Shown in pieces: positions 23,411-36,962 of a stretch of DNA of 64,000 nucleotides. Made by a program: the position numbers and the translations under genes. Position 1 is the stretch's first letter, and every line of letters begins with the position of its first letter. The notes under the pieces were generated by a model. It saw only the letters and a program-made list of their open reading frames with translations, made no database searches and was not told the DNA's origin. The DNA comes from Botryotinia globosa (taxonomy: Eukaryota > Ascomycota > Leotiomycetes > Helotiales > Sclerotiniaceae): assembly GCA_014898425.1 (NCBI GenBank), contig RCSZ01000006.1, positions 2,046,001 to 2,110,000 on the forward strand, read 5' to 3'.

Positions 23411-25089
23411 ATTCCTAGTTTCAGATCGCCAACGCCGATCCCTTCATTTCCTTTTTCTGGAGCACAATGCACCCCAAGATAAATCTTTCAAAATGGATCT
23501 TTGCGCCTTATAAATGCCCGCGAGGACCTGACTTGATCTTGTAGATAGATGCATGAAACTATATTTGGCTTGGGGTTGAGCGTGTCTCACTACCCCACCA
23601 CTACATTCCTAGTCGTGGACTCGTGGGGTAGGCTTGATAATTCTTTATTGAGAATTATGATATTTTGTGACACTTCAAGAAGGTAGTATTGATAACCGTT
23701 GAAATGGGAATGCGGTAGAGGAGTAAGGCATACGAGCTTACTTGTATTCTTATTGCAACGGCCGAGACTTCTCAGATGTTAGATAATAGAAATAGGAAAA
23801 GGTATAAAAGCACTACCGGTGGCTAGTGAGATGACAATATACGTGATGGGAAAATGAGACAAATGATACCCACCTGGTTACATTACGTTTTCTTCAGATT
23901 AAGAAGCGAGATGCTTCCCGTGGGGGCTGTAACGTCTTCTAACTTGTAATAAGCCAAATGAGTTCATGAATGAAAACATGAGGACTATGGCAACCAGGAT
24001 AATTCATCCTTACACCAGCTCGTCCCGCTCCAAATCCATATTCGCAGAATTTGTAGATTGAATGTTCCCTTTTGCGGGAGGGAGAACTACCCATACGTTC
24101 TTGTTTATTCTGAATTTTTTGTTGTTTGTTTCGTGAAACTAGGTGGTCGTATTTGTGCAGTAAAGTCTCCTTGATACGGTGAAGCTGATGATAGGATCAA
24201 TCATGGTTATCAACCCTGCAGTCGTTCCGTACTAAGTTCGTGTACAGTATGTGAATGTTGACTGAGGTATGGTTCTCGAATATATTCCGTGACGATATCT
24301 GGATCTGTCTGCGAATTGTTTCGAGACATAGATAGCGCAATCTTCTTGTAGATACGATCGACTTCCACGGTGTTGTATCGGCCCTATGGTACGAATTTTA
24401 TGCTCTGGGAGAGATCTCTCTGACTGAGCCAACACACCATTGTCTACGCGACAAAATTCTGCTAGGTTTGACTGTGGTAAAGCATGTATAAGGGATTGGG
24501 CGTTGCAATGAACGTAAATGCACCATCGTACTCACCTAACATATCTCCGTCCCCAAAAGTTAGCTTGATTCTGAGATGGGTAAACAACATGAAGGACGCT
24601 TTCATACCAACTTGCCAACTCTCTGCGGTCCCTTGGACGGAACTCGGTGAATTATCAGGGAGCGAGACTCTCATTGTCCATTCATTTCGTAAAGCGTTCG
24701 TCTTTGACGGTAGGTATTGTGAATCTCACGCCGCCAACGAGCCTACAAACAAACCAAATTAATTTGGGTTAGCAAGTTGCATTTGATTCTGGAATATAAT
24801 TGGTCGTGTCAGCAGGCTGCACATTACTCGCACTAGTTTCCCCGGTTCATCCAATGGTTTCCTCTTCTTATCATCAAAAGCGGGGGTCTAGAATTCCGGA
24901 TAACAGCCTCCTCGTGTAGCCTCGTGTAGCCTCGTCAGCTCTCTCGTCTTCACCTATAAAGTAGAATTGTATATCATTCACACATTCCTCATATCACAAT
25001 ATGTTTTCTTTCTCACCCCAATTGCTCAATCTTCCTCTCTTACAGCTCCCATCACATTTCCCACCATAAACCCTCTCCCAAAAGGCATC
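23411..25089. other. intergenic region
   Basis: About 1.7 kb with no supported gene. The short frames at 24232-24762 on both strands show no family features. The last 100 bases are CT-rich and probably are the leader of the next gene. Confidence 0.5.
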
Positions 25090-25913
25090 ATGCATTTAAT
25101 TCTAACCGGCGCAACCGGTCTCGTCGGTTCTGGTATTCTCCAACAGATGCTCATACACCCATCAGTTACCAAAATATCAATCCTATCTCGAAACCCTGTT
25201 CCACTTGCCGAAACGCATGCAAATAGCAGAAAAGCAACTGTCATCATCCATTCTGATTTTAAGAATTATCCGGAAACTGTTTTGGAGCAATTGAAGGGAG
25301 CAGAAGGATGTGTTTGGGCTTTGGGTACTAGTAGTGTAGGAATGGATAAGGAGTAAGTCTTCATTCACACTCTGCGAGGATTTGTGTTTATCAGTTTGAA
25401 GAACAATAATAACGAATTGATCGTAGAAAATATACCGAAATAACCAAAACCTACACCCTCCGCGCCGCTCGAGCCTTTTCCCCCCTCTCATCGCCCAAAC
25501 CCTTCAAATTCCTCTTCATATCTGGCGAAGGCGCCACCTCATCTCCTGGTCTGCTAACTGCCATGTTCGGAGTCGTAAAAGGTGAAACAGAAGCCGAATT
25601 ACTCGCTCTGCCTGCGGAAAAAAGTTGTGAGAATCTCAAAGTATACAATGTGAGACCAGCCGCAGTGGATTCTTCTCAACATGCAGAGATCAAGGAATTT
25701 ATGCCGCAGAGAACAGGTGTCTTGAAGCTGTTGGAAATGGGATTTTTTCCAGTAATAAAGACTGTGGGTAAGAATCTGTATACGCCGACCAGGGAGATGG
25801 GAAAGGTGGTTACGGAGTTGATGTTGGGAAATGGGGAGAAACTGGAAGGGAGTGGGGTTATAGAGGGGAGAACTTTGAGTAATATCGGATTGAGGAGGAT
25901 GGGAGGATGGTAG
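25090..25913 (+). CDS. NAD(P)-binding Rossmann-fold (epimerase/HTATIP2-like) protein
   Basis: Two exons (25090-25352, 25427-25913; 74-nt intron) give 249 residues. The N-terminus MHLILTGATGLVGSGILQQM has the TGxxGxxG dinucleotide-binding loop after the first beta strand. SILSRNPVP is the second strand, where an Arg often selects NADPH. FLFISGEGA and YNVRPAAVD match the later strands of atypical short-chain dehydrogenases. The frame is open upstream to an earlier ATG at 25000 or above, but I chose 25090 because family members start just before the first strand. The substrate cannot be read from the sequence. A cytosolic oxidoreductase or NmrA-like sensor are both possible. Confidence 0.87.
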
Positions 25914-26503
25914 ACAAGAGAAAGAGGTTTTGACACAATTCTCACGATTTTCATTTGGTAATAGAGAGATTTTATTATAGTATTGATAAGGAATTCATTT
26001 ACTCTTATTTTGTCTCATTTCGAGACAATATGAATATCTCCCTATCTTTGAATCCTTTTTGATAGCTATTTCCTGTAGCTCTATATATTCAATTCCATTC
26101 CTCTCCTTTCCATCCCAAATCCTCGACAGAGAAGTCCTGACACATTCCATCTTTCCATTCATCCATAATCCATCCATCCATCCCATAATACAAAGGAAAT
26201 CCAAATGATAGATAGTATAGTATGACATCTCCCCCAAGCCAACATTACCCTTTTAAGAATTAAAATAAAATTGGTATCATAGAATCGAGTATAACAAAAA
26301 GGAAAAACATAAGAAAATTAGAGTAGCCAAAGAAAGGCAGCCGTATCATAGCAGACGATGTGAATCGTGAAAGTCGTTATACGTTTCTACACGCAAAGCA
26401 AAACGCCAACGAGATTAATGCGGGGGAAGACACCAAAAAGTATGGGAGAATCGCCAGCAAAAATAAAAGAGCACAAAGACAGGACAGGTAGGCAGGTGAA
26501 GAT
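25914..26503. other. spacer between convergent genes
   Basis: About 600 bp between the ends of a plus-strand and a minus-strand gene, so it should hold two 3' UTRs. I see no gene. Confidence 0.6.
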
Positions 26504-28754
26504 TTAAACCTTAACACCTTGCTTTCCAGCAGGCATGGTGAAAACCATTGGTCTGAGCAGGAAAGGCGACATTGGCGCTGCAGGTGCAGAAGATGAGAAA
26601 TGGGAATCAGCTTGCGAAGCTTTAGGAGCCTTTTCCTTTCGTGGGGCTGGTGCTTGAGCTGTTACTTGCTTCTCATGAGATTCATCCGATGAAGGAGACA
26701 AAGTAGGATCGCCCATTCTATTAATCTCATCTTCCACATCAGCCAACAGAGCAAAAACATCCGAGTCAGCATAGATGCGAATAGATTCCACTGCTTTCCG
26801 TCTCGCCTCTTTTTTCTCTTTGAGTTCTGCTTCGGAAAGTTGGGGTTGAGGAGTCATAACGTCGACCGTGCGATGACTTTCTCGCACGGGACTAATTCCC
26901 TTGATAGGACTTCGTGGTGGTGTAATGGTATTTACACTATTATTGTGTTTTTTAACTGAAGGAGGAGTAACGGGCATAAAGACAGCAGCAGCAACATGTT
27001 CCAACAACTTTTGACGCACTCGTGTGCGTCTGTTCTCAGCTTGATCGAGTTTGGATACCCAGTCATCAATTGATGAATCGAGTTCCGAGAGTGCTTCTTC
27101 TTGTTTGAGAATGGCATCGTGGGAGAATTTGGCGGTGCGGGGTGAGCGGAGATAGGTACAAATGCGATCGTGGAGATTGCGACGACCGGCACGGAGGGAA
27201 CGGTGGGTTTTGCGGAGGTAGAGACAGCGTTCGTCGAGAGCGCGAAGTTCCTGGGTTTGTTAGTGAATTGTTGGAAAAAGGAGAGGAAAAAACATACTCT
27301 TGAAAGAGCTTCCACATCTTTTGAATTGAGAACCTCAAAGCGACAAACTTGGCCAATAGCCTGACATCTAAGTGTCTCCATTTCAGTTTGAGTCAATTTT
27401 GAACTTGCTTGAGCAGCCTTGACACCCTGGGGTAAATGTTCGAAAGCCATTTGCTCCTCGGAAGTAGGAGTTCTTTTTGAATGCAAAGGCTTGGGAGCCG
27501 ATGCTTTGATGGGTGATCCACCACTTCTCTTCTTAGGTCTTCCTCGATCCATTATTGAGGGACCAGATTCAGACCCTCCGCGGCGATGAGGTACATCGTG
27601 AGCCAGAGTTCCGGCTCGTGGCTGTTGGACAAAAGTCTCTGATTGGTTTCGGAAATGACCTGGGGAGGGTCGTCGAGGGGTTGGAAGTGGAAGAGTGATT
27701 GAGCTGGAATTTGCGTTCTGCTGCATGATGGATGAGGCGTCTTTGACCGGTTTAGGAGATGATCGTCCGGAGAGAAGGTTCATCCATGGTTTTGGTGATG
27801 ATCGACCAGTAAACATCCAAGGTTTTGGAGAAGAACGGCCTTCTCGTGGAGAACTTGGGGTTGTTGCTGCTGTAGAAGCACTCACAGATGACGAAGGGGT
27901 AAAAGGAGAAGATCTATGATATGGAGATTGCTCCATCATTCTAGCGGACTTTGGTGGCACTTGTGGTGGCATTAGTGATCTTAGTGTACTTGGTGAAGAC
28001 TGAGTACGAATTCTTGGTGGCATTGGAGCATTTCTGGATGGGATATATAGAGGAGCCAAAGATTTTGGTGAAAGTGGTATGGGTGATTTCGAACGGCAGT
28101 TGGAATTTGATCGTTGTCTTTTCAAAACGTTGGATTCATTAATTTCGTGTCCAATCTCTGCATTCTCATCTAGAATTGGTCCCTCAATACATGCAACTAA
28201 AGATTCGCCATATGTATGCTGTCTCCATTTACCACCTGGTGCACTGAAAGATCTTTCGTGTAGAGGAGGTCGTCCTGGAATAGTAGCTATTCAACGTTAT
28301 TTTCAAGCACGCTAATGAGATGTTCAAGGTACGTACGAGAATCCATCAAAACTTCATCTACAGTAGTCATTGGTCCTAATTCGGTGACACTTGGTTTTCT
28401 TTGTTTGCTCAATTCTTTTGGTTTTTGAACGTTGTGCTTCTCTCCCAACGCCAATGACAATGAGGATTCTGGACTTTGTCGATCTGAGCCAATCGATAGC
28501 TTGTCTTTAGAAGGAAATATACTGTATTTTCGTGGTGCTTCACTAGGTTGGTGCATTCGCCAAATATGTTTCTCTTTCTCTTCCATAACTGGGGATTCCG
28601 AAAGCTAAATATAATGTGAGCAAGAACCAGCTTGTCCACGAAAAGAAATACATACAATGTCTTGAGGTGAAGATACCCCCATCTCGCGAGCTATTAAGTT
28701 ATTTGAGCCAACACTGCTCGTAGCATCGACCAAGTACTCGGAAATATGAGCCAT
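26504..28754 (-). CDS. Uds1 (up-regulated during septation) family protein
   Basis: Four exons (28656-28754, 28337-28604, 27298-28286, 26504-27250) with introns of 47-51 nt give 700 residues. The long N-terminal half is Ser/Pro/Arg-rich and disordered. It contains three close copies of GRSSPKP (around 27755-27845). Residues about 407-541 form the conserved domain. Parts recognised are LPQGVKAAQASSKLTQTEME, VLNSKDVEALSRELRALDER, SLRAGRRNLHDRICTYLRSP and SIDDWVSKLDQAENRRTRVR. This matches my memory of fungal Uds1 proteins, named after a fission-yeast gene induced at septation. The C-terminus is again low complexity. A role in septum formation or cell polarity is inferred from the family name only. 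The start MAHISEYLVDATS is the only in-frame ATG joined by good splice sites. Confidence 0.85.
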
Positions 28755-30493
28755 ATTAGGAATTGATCCGTTTCGAAGCTCCTGGCTCGATTTTTCGATT
28801 CAATGGGTGTAGGAAAGAAAGTTCAATACTCAATTGTGTAAGAAGGAATGTGGCATATATATTAATATAGCGGAGAAAGAAACATGTAAATGGACTCGAT
28901 CCACTTGAAGACTCTAAGAGGAGGAAAAGACAATACTAATAAGATATACTCAAGGAGTGCCGACACTTGGACCGACCCAGCGAGGGTTGAAGTGGGGATA
29001 TGTAATATTCCTAATATATTATCCCCAGTCTATAAGGTAGTGTGCAGCAGGGCCCGTTAGTGCCCTTTCTTTTCTTCTCTTACTATAGAGTGAAAATCAA
29101 CTGTTTTAGCGTCTGAGACAGGCACAATGACAAGAAGGGGCTAGTAAGCACCAAACCATGTGGAAAAGTGCATATGATGCCGGATAAAGCACGGAGGAAG
29201 ATAAGTTTATAATCCGGAGTTACCTATTTGCCTCTTTCACTCAATGATACTGTACCAAGGCACTGTGCAGAATACTTAGTGCAGAGAGGCGAAATTGTGA
29301 TTTTGGCAAGTGTTTGAGGGTGCTGGTGACAAAACAAGGGTGGTTGATGAAATGAAACCGCTTGGAACTTTTGACAGGATAGTAGTTCGCTTACCTCGAC
29401 GGAATCAACCAAGGGTCCGTGCTGCCCCGTGCACATTCATGGCAGCCATGTAACTGCATGGAAAACTAGGAATACACATGGAAGCTAGGAAAAAATAGGC
29501 AAGAAAAGTCGTTGACTGCATGATGATTGCAAGGAATGTGGGATTATGCCCAGGGCTATCTACTGGTGTGTAAGAAGAATTAATAGGTTCTTATACTAGC
29601 TAGGTAGAAGAAAAGAGAGGAGGTCAAAAATAAGGGTATCATGTGGTACATATGTACCTGCTTACTCGAGGGGGTGGCTGATTCAGGATTGGAAGTTTGA
29701 GATTCATAATGTTGACATGATGACTTGATGTCATTTTGAAGTTAATTGAAGGTTATACTGATTACCTCGGTGTAAGTTCCGGGAAATTTGGTAGATTACT
29801 TTCATCCTGCTAGTTCTGATGATCATCATGGGACACATGGAAAAGAAGCTTCGTATCAGAAGATTGGGTCATCTTGGCAAGTTGGCGATGTATTTGCACA
29901 GACGTCGATTTAGGGTTGAGAGTCTAGCAAATCGGAACTTCATCTTTGATTTATTTTGTTCAAGTACCCGTGAATCAGTGGATCGTTTCTAGTTTCAGGG
30001 TCGATGTGGAGATTTTCGTTTGGAGATTAAACCCTAGAAAGCCGTCTTAACGCTCTAAAAACAGGCATAATCGCTATAATGATACTGCATCTCCTGGCTC
30101 CACATCGAATCTTGGAACGAAGTGATGAGAACTTCAAAACAAAATATCATGTTTTTTTGAATGGGAAATCCCATTTTGGAACAGATGGAAAGGATCCCTG
30201 GTGTTTGTTCTGTTATCTTATCATCATGGATGTCAACCGCGGTTCTTATTGCTTTGCAGTTTTGCTAACACTGGTTTTGATAATGCATTCTCGTCAAAAG
30301 CCTCATTATTCAAGTACTTGAGACTAAGTTTGTTTCTAGAAGAAAGTTTCTATCATAAGAAAACCCAGCTTAGTTGCTTCCACCACTTAATCACAAACTT
30401 AATAGACTATATGAAAGTTAGTCTTACCCTTATGACTCGCCTATCATATCATATCATATCATCTGGACTTGTTTGCTATGTTCTCTATAGATT

Positions 30494-30631
30494 CAAAGCT
30501 ACTCCAACTGTCTCACAGACTACAGAGATTTACAAGAAATTTGGATTAACATTCCTAATCTCCGTCATCTCGATGATCTCACAGAAAAATATCTAATTTC
30601 CTCTAAGACTGCATCCGTTCGAGTGTGTTGA
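30494..30631 (+). pseudogene. fragment resembling an F-box/LRR protein
   Basis: A 45-codon frame reads DYRDLQEIWINIPNLRHLDD and then LTEKYLISSK before a stop. The N-P-N-L-R-H-L-D pattern recalls the leucine-rich part of fungal F-box proteins. There is no start codon and no F-box nearby. It may be a relic or one exon of an unresolved gene. Confidence 0.25.
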
Positions 30632-32114
30632 TAAGTTTGAAGAGCCAGTAAAGACTTTTCATAGTGGGGTAGACAAATGTCTCTATTCAGAAATTCATTC
30701 CGCACTTGTCTGTGCAGTCTTAATCTCTAGAATAAGAAAAGGTGGAGAAGAACTCTCAAACCTCCTTGATACAAGAATCTAAATCTTTTCGGCACCAGTC
30801 CGGCATGTTGACCAATCATTATTGACTAGGGATTGTTCAAACTCTTCAAATCATTCCCGTGTTGGTCATGATGACCTAGATGTCCTTACAGATGTAAGTT
30901 ATTACCTTGTTGCTCATCCGGATAACTTGCTATTCTAGGATCACTCTCCTTAGAAATTGTTTTGCGAATATCCCGTTGGATTTATTTCTTCCTCTAGCTT
31001 TTGGTCTCTCTGCCACGAGACGTGGTCAGGATTGTGAAAGCTTGAGTGTGGGCTGGAAAGTGCAAATATGGAGAATTGGGAAAATCCGGATGCTTAATAT
31101 TTACTTTATTTACCCTCCGAAACCCCACGCGGGAATTGTGTGATTGAACGTCATTCTGAGATCAATCAAAAATTTAGGCGATTACTTCTTGATAGGAATA
31201 AAGGGGTATCACATCAATCTAAGAAGCCGTCCGGAATTAATAACGAAAGGTTAAACGAAAGGTTATATTTTCTAAACACTGTCGACCAGGTATTCCCCAC
31301 AAGTTCGTACATCAGTATAACGGTCACCAACAGGAACATATGTACCACAGTTTAGAACCCTAAAGCTTGTCAATAGCACATATATTATAAGCACAAGGTA
31401 CTTCATATTTTTGTCTATAATACAACAAATTGACTCTATAACGGGTGACATTTTATTACACAAACCTATATGCGATGCCCAACAAGCATTTGATCAACAA
31501 CTCCATCGATTCTCAGTGTGCTTGTTTCGTCTAATCTTTCCATCTTTTCATTTCCCTTGTCAATATTGGGCTTCGTAATAACCTACCAAGAACCGGTATG
31601 AAGAACGGCGAAGTTGTGCGACTTCGCAGTAGCAGCAATGTACTCCTTACATCTCTGTATGTGGATACTCTCTAAGTCAGGAGTTGTTTTTCTAACTTTC
31701 TGTGTTTTTTTTAAACCTCACATCTTCATCTCATCTTTCGTCTTATGCGGTTCCAATGCATAAAGAGGTACAATCCTACAGATCACGCTAAACACGAATT
31801 TGCGAGTCAGATCTACATAGGATGATTGACCACCGCCACATTTCATGTATGCTTCGCATTGATATCTAGCAAATAACTTCAACTTCATGATCCAAAACCT
31901 ACTTGTATTTTTAATCGAGCGACGGAACGATACTTCCAGGCTTGTTTTGAATTCATCCTCATGATTGATTGTGAATAAATCCTATTTTTTCACATAATTT
32001 TGAAACTGTGTTTTCTTGAGAAAGCACTTTCCAAATCCATACTGCATCGCTTTCTCTAATACTACTCTAGATAGCTGATCGAGTCTCAATGGTTCTCACG
32101 ACGGAATCGAAGAG

Positions 32115-32312
32115 CTATATTTGGCCTTTCACGTAACTGTCAGCAGATGGCTTCTGTAACGAGAAGAGTAGCCCGTCATACAAATGAACATTGAAGGTGC
32201 CATGAGATAGATCCCCCTTTCGTATCTTTTCACCAATTTTGCTTGCGGGAAGAACATTATCAAGAAATGGAATCTCTAGTCTAGTCCTTCCTACGTCCAA
32301 TTCTGATCAACA
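32115..32312 (-). pseudogene. unidentified coding-like terminal exon or relic
   Basis: A possible acceptor (TTGATCAG) is followed by an open frame with TRLEIPFLDNVLPASKIGEK and SHGTFNVHLYDGLLFSLQKP, then a stop. Composition and hydrophobic pattern are protein-like. I could not connect it to an upstream exon and do not recognise a family. Confidence 0.3.
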
Positions 32313-34770
32313 CGATACCAAATTAGAAACGCATAATGTTTACCAATTACTCATCATTAATTCTCCGTAGCTCCATGGTGTAATTATCTACAGTGACACT
32401 TTGTTTGCAGATAGCGAAACATCTGTCAGTGTCAATAATGAATATCATGCACAAAAAAGGATGCTGAATTGTACATCATACATCTAGAATTCTTCAATCC
32501 AAATTGAGAGATATTCGGAGAATAGGTATCTAGATTCGTCTAAATCGTATGATTATATCACAATCTTGACCTTTTGCAGACTGCAAAGCTTTCCCCGCCC
32601 CTCCATACGTCGAATTTTTACATGCGAAAACTAAATTGGCTCGACTCTCGAGTAATACAGCGAAATTCGATATGAATCTCATTAAAACGCAAATATTAAC
32701 TTTTGTCAACATACCGTGCTCAAACCTTCCGTCGTTAAACCCGGAAGACTTGGCCCTCTGGCCCTATAGTAGTAACACTGATAACATAATATCCCAGAAA
32801 CTTCAGGACAAATACCTCCCAGCATAATGGAAAAGTCGATCAGCTGTAACCAGTCTAGTCTCTCACCCCGAAAAATCGGGGTCAACATGGGATATCCATT
32901 GGTGCCAAGCCTACGGTTCGAAACGCGTCAACAAAATATATGAGGAGCTTCCGACTTTCCGATACCACGCCAGTAAACCAAGTAAATTCTGAAGCACGAG
33001 GATGGTGGAGAAGTGTGGCTATGTGGGAGGATGAACAGGAATGAAATTTTCAAATACGGACTCTTTGAGCTGCGTTTTATTACGATGTATGTTTGAGAAC
33101 GTGGCTCACGTGGATCTTCAGGTACCGTGGAGTGAAAGTGGGAACGGCAGTATTGGAGGAAGTGGAGAATGGTTATCAAGCATAATTTGGGAGACTTTGA
33201 TTACATTGCGATTGATATCTGTGCGAGAAGGCGCAAGGAGGTTTTGAACTACAAAGCTTGTGGGTGACTGCGATTGATACATACACCAAGAATGACTTGA
33301 TGTAGGCATAAGTTCCCCCTCCTCTTTGCATTTGTACTTACATATCAATCTGTTTTGTAGCTGCTATCAAGCGTATTCAATGCTTCACATTGTCGACAAA
33401 ATTTTCGGAGATAATAACTCATAATTGGATATATTATCAAATTTTGTTGGGTTCTTTGGAAATTCCTCCTAGACCCCTGGGACAGCTCCATACGTTCCCC
33501 TTCAAACTATTACCCTCGTGGTCCCCTATAACATGACTGCAACTATCCATTTATATCACTATTCACATATCTAATATACCCCAGGTCCATTGTTGTATCC
33601 TCACATCAAACTATAATTCAACAATACATGTGGCAATTGAGCTGCCACCAGGATCCACCCACGAGAATCCCAAGTTTCAGTCCAGTTCGTCCTTATCACG
33701 CCTATACCTTGCCGTGGATTTTGGAAGATGCTCGCTCCATCCACCATTCCAGAACTCAAACTACACATCAGTTTCCACTATTGTTCTCCCTCAAGCCTGT
33801 TTTATCGCTATCAAGTATTTCAAATAGATTTGATTGTACTTCATATCTCTGAGATTAAGCGGGGGAGCCCGGATCTGGGTATGAGTGAGGAAGGTACAAA
33901 GTTCTTGACCCGGCCGGGGATGGAAAACTTGATGGGATGATTTGGTTCAAGTACCTCGCTAATTCTGGCAATTTTTTACCGTATGTAGTTACCATATCCT
34001 ATGGCTATGTGGATAATTGGAATGAACCAGAGATCACTGTGATGCGATCAGCCGCAGCTTGCAGCCTGCAAAAGAGAGTTTCCAGACCGCGTTTCTTCCT
34101 GGTAAAGCTCCTTTGTACGTGATGATTGTACATATAGCCGATGCTTTTTCTGCGGTTTATTCTGGATGAGACTTTTCGTGAATGTCTTTCGTATTCCGGG
34201 TTTGGACGTATGACACATACAACGCTATACCTTGGTACCTCCTCCGTACTCATTCACCATATGGAAATATCGTGAAAACCCCCAAATCCTCCTCTCTGCA
34301 ACAATTGAAAGGCATGAAACACGGCAAATGGAGATTAAAGTTCGATTTTAATTTGAATCTGACAGATAGATCCTTCTGGCCGGTTTCCAAATCCTTCTAG
34401 ATCTGTTCCTAGATCTACGCACCACTCGGTTGGTCAAACTTTGCGTGTACCGGCTAATGTGACATGGGTGAAAACGATTTGTGCCTTTTCGGAGTTCAGG
34501 AGACGGGGGAAGAAAACAAACGGTGTTATCGGAAGATGCTAGCCGTAATAGGAAGCCACGGCATATCATGTGATTGTGTAGATCCCGAGGTCATTCTTAC
34601 ATTTGAGGCCTTAGGCCTGACATCGTGATCACCCCTCCCACCTTCCAACCAAAAAACAATCAACACAAACCCAGAAAGAAATCTTTGACCTTCACCGACC
34701 AACGCCAGTAAGCTCCAGTTTGGTCCGGCAATTGAAACTCCTCAGTCCATTCAATAGGGGTTCCCGATAC

Positions 34771-36962
34771 ATGAATACCTTGCTCTCTATCGGACGCAGT
34801 ATCATCACATCTGCACCTCGAATAGTATCAGCCCGTCAAACAATGGTGACAGTTCGTACGATGGCTTCAGTTTCTACCATCAACATGCCACGTGATCCAA
34901 ACACCTTGTCGAATTACAACAATTGGAGAACCAAGCATACAATCGCCGATTTAGCTATTGATTTCACGAAACAGCGAGTTCATGGCACAGTTACACTACA
35001 GCTTGAATCTATTACAGATAAGGAATCTGAAGAGATAATCCTTGATACTAGTTTCGTTGATGTGCAAAATGTTGCCGTGGACGGGAATAAAACTGGTGAA
35101 TGGACTCTCGAAAAACGCATTGAACCATTCGGCAGTCCTCTTTCTGTGAAGATCCCCGGCGGAGCAGCAAAGGGTACTATCATTGCACTCGCCATTACGC
35201 TATCAACTACCGATAAATGCACAGCTCTCCAGTGGCTCACTCCCGCTCAGACCTCGAACAAAAAGTTCCCATACATGTTCTCTCAATGCCAAGCCATTCA
35301 TAACCGCTCGATCTTCCCATGTCAAGACACTCCTGATGTAAAGAGCACATATGATTTCCGAATCCGCTCTCCTCTTCCCGTTCTTGCCAGTGGCTTGCCC
35401 CGTGGTGCAACTTCATTTGTTCATGGCGAAAATGGGGAATCCGGAACCCTTCTCTATTCCTTTTACCAGGAAATCCCTATGCCATCTTATCTCTTTGCTC
35501 TTGCATCAGGTGATATTGCTACTGCATCTATCGGTCCACGTTCCCTCGTTTCCACTGGTCCAGAAGAGCTCATCGGTGCTAAATGGGAACTCGAGAGAGA
35601 TACCGAGAAGTTTATTGAGACTATAGAGAAAATTGTCTACCCTTACGAATGGACCCAATACAATGTTTTGGTCTTACCACCAAGTTTCCCTTATGGTGGC
35701 ATGGAAAATCCAGTATTTACTTTTGCTACTCCTACTATTATTAGTGGAGACAGAGAGAATGTTGATGTGATTGCCCATGAGTTGGCTCATAGTTGGAGTG
35801 GTAACTTGGTCTCCAATGCTAGTTGGGAACACTTGTAGGTTTTGAGAATTTCACAAATCCCTTCACTTACTATCATTCTAAGAAGATGAAGAAGTTCTTG
35901 CAAATGGAGATTATTCAACTAACATTTATATAGCTGGTTGAACGAGGGATGGACAGTCTATTTAGAAAGAAGAATCATTGCTGCCGTTCATGGTGAAGCA
36001 TATAGAGACTTTTCTTCTATCATTGGATGGAAAGCTCTTGGTAAGTCATATTTTTGGATGCAAATTTTCGGAAGCTAATATCTACACGTAGAGGATTCTG
36101 TCAAGCTCTATGGCGAAGATCATGAATTCACAAAATTGGTTGTTGATCTGAAGGGTAAGGACCCAGATGATGCCTTCAGCAGTGTTCCATATGAGAAGGT
36201 AGGTAGTTCCAATGATTCAAATATAGGGCTAGAATTCTAACATATCCAGGGTTTCCATTTCCTCTACTATCTTGAGAGACTTGTAGGTAAACCATCCTGG
36301 GATAAATTCATCCCACATTATTTCACCACTTGGAAGAAAAAGTCTCTCGACTCTTATGATTTCAAGGCCACGCTTCTCGATTTCTTTGCTTCCGATTCGG
36401 CTGCTTCTAAAGCTCTCGAGTCAGTTGATTGGGATTCTTGGTTCTACAAGCCAGGTCTTCCCTCGAAGCCAGATTTTGACACAAGCTTGGTCGACAAATG
36501 CTATGCTCTAGCAAAAAAATGGGAGTCAAAGGTAAACCATGTGTTAAACTACATCACTGCACATAAACTAATTCATTTTAGGATTTCACACCTTCCCCAT
36601 CCGACATTGAAGGTTGGGCCGCAAACCAAGTAGTTGTCTTCCTGCAACAAGTCCAACTCTTCGACACCCCTCTCACCCCAGCTCAAAGTCAAGCAATGGG
36701 TAAAGCTTATGATCTTGTCAACACCAAAAACGTCGAACTTAGCTCCCGCTATTTCGGCGTTGGCTTAGCTGCAAAAGATGAATCAGTATATCAACCTACT
36801 GCAGAGTTGTTGGGTAAGGTCGGTAGAATGAAGTTCGTTAGAACACTTTACAGAAAATTGGTCGTAGTTGATAGAAAGTTGGCCGTGGAAACCTTTGAGA
36901 AGAACAAGGATTTCTATCATCCCATCTGTAGGGATCAAGTAGAGAAGGATTTGAAAGAGTAA
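34771..36962 (+). CDS. leukotriene A4 hydrolase / M1 family aminopeptidase
   Basis: Five exons (34771-35834, 35934-36040, 36092-36198, 36250-36531, 36582-36962) give 646 residues. This zinc metallopeptidase hydrolyses N-terminal residues and, in the family, has epoxide hydrolase activity. The substrate loop GGMEN is at 309-313. The zinc site is HELAH (336-340) with the third ligand in WLNEG (Glu359), exactly the HEXXHX18E spacing. An intron splits the codon just before WLNEG. The N-terminal beta domain starts near [17 protein letters not shown]. The C-terminal helical domain matches Lap2-type fungal enzymes. The extra 40-residue leader ([20 protein letters not shown]) resembles a mitochondrial presequence. 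Internal ATGs at 34843 and 34861 could give a cytosolic form. Confidence 0.96.

Larger units (their letters stand above)
28755..34770. other. large gene-poor spacer with coding-like fragments
   Basis: About 6 kb without an intact gene that I can support. Two fragments are listed separately: 30494-30631 (plus) and 32115-32312 (minus). A frame near 32530-32640 (minus) with LVFACKNSTYGGAGKALQ also looks coding but has no recognisable partner. Pentanucleotide ATATC repeats occur near 30438-30463. Confidence 0.5.
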
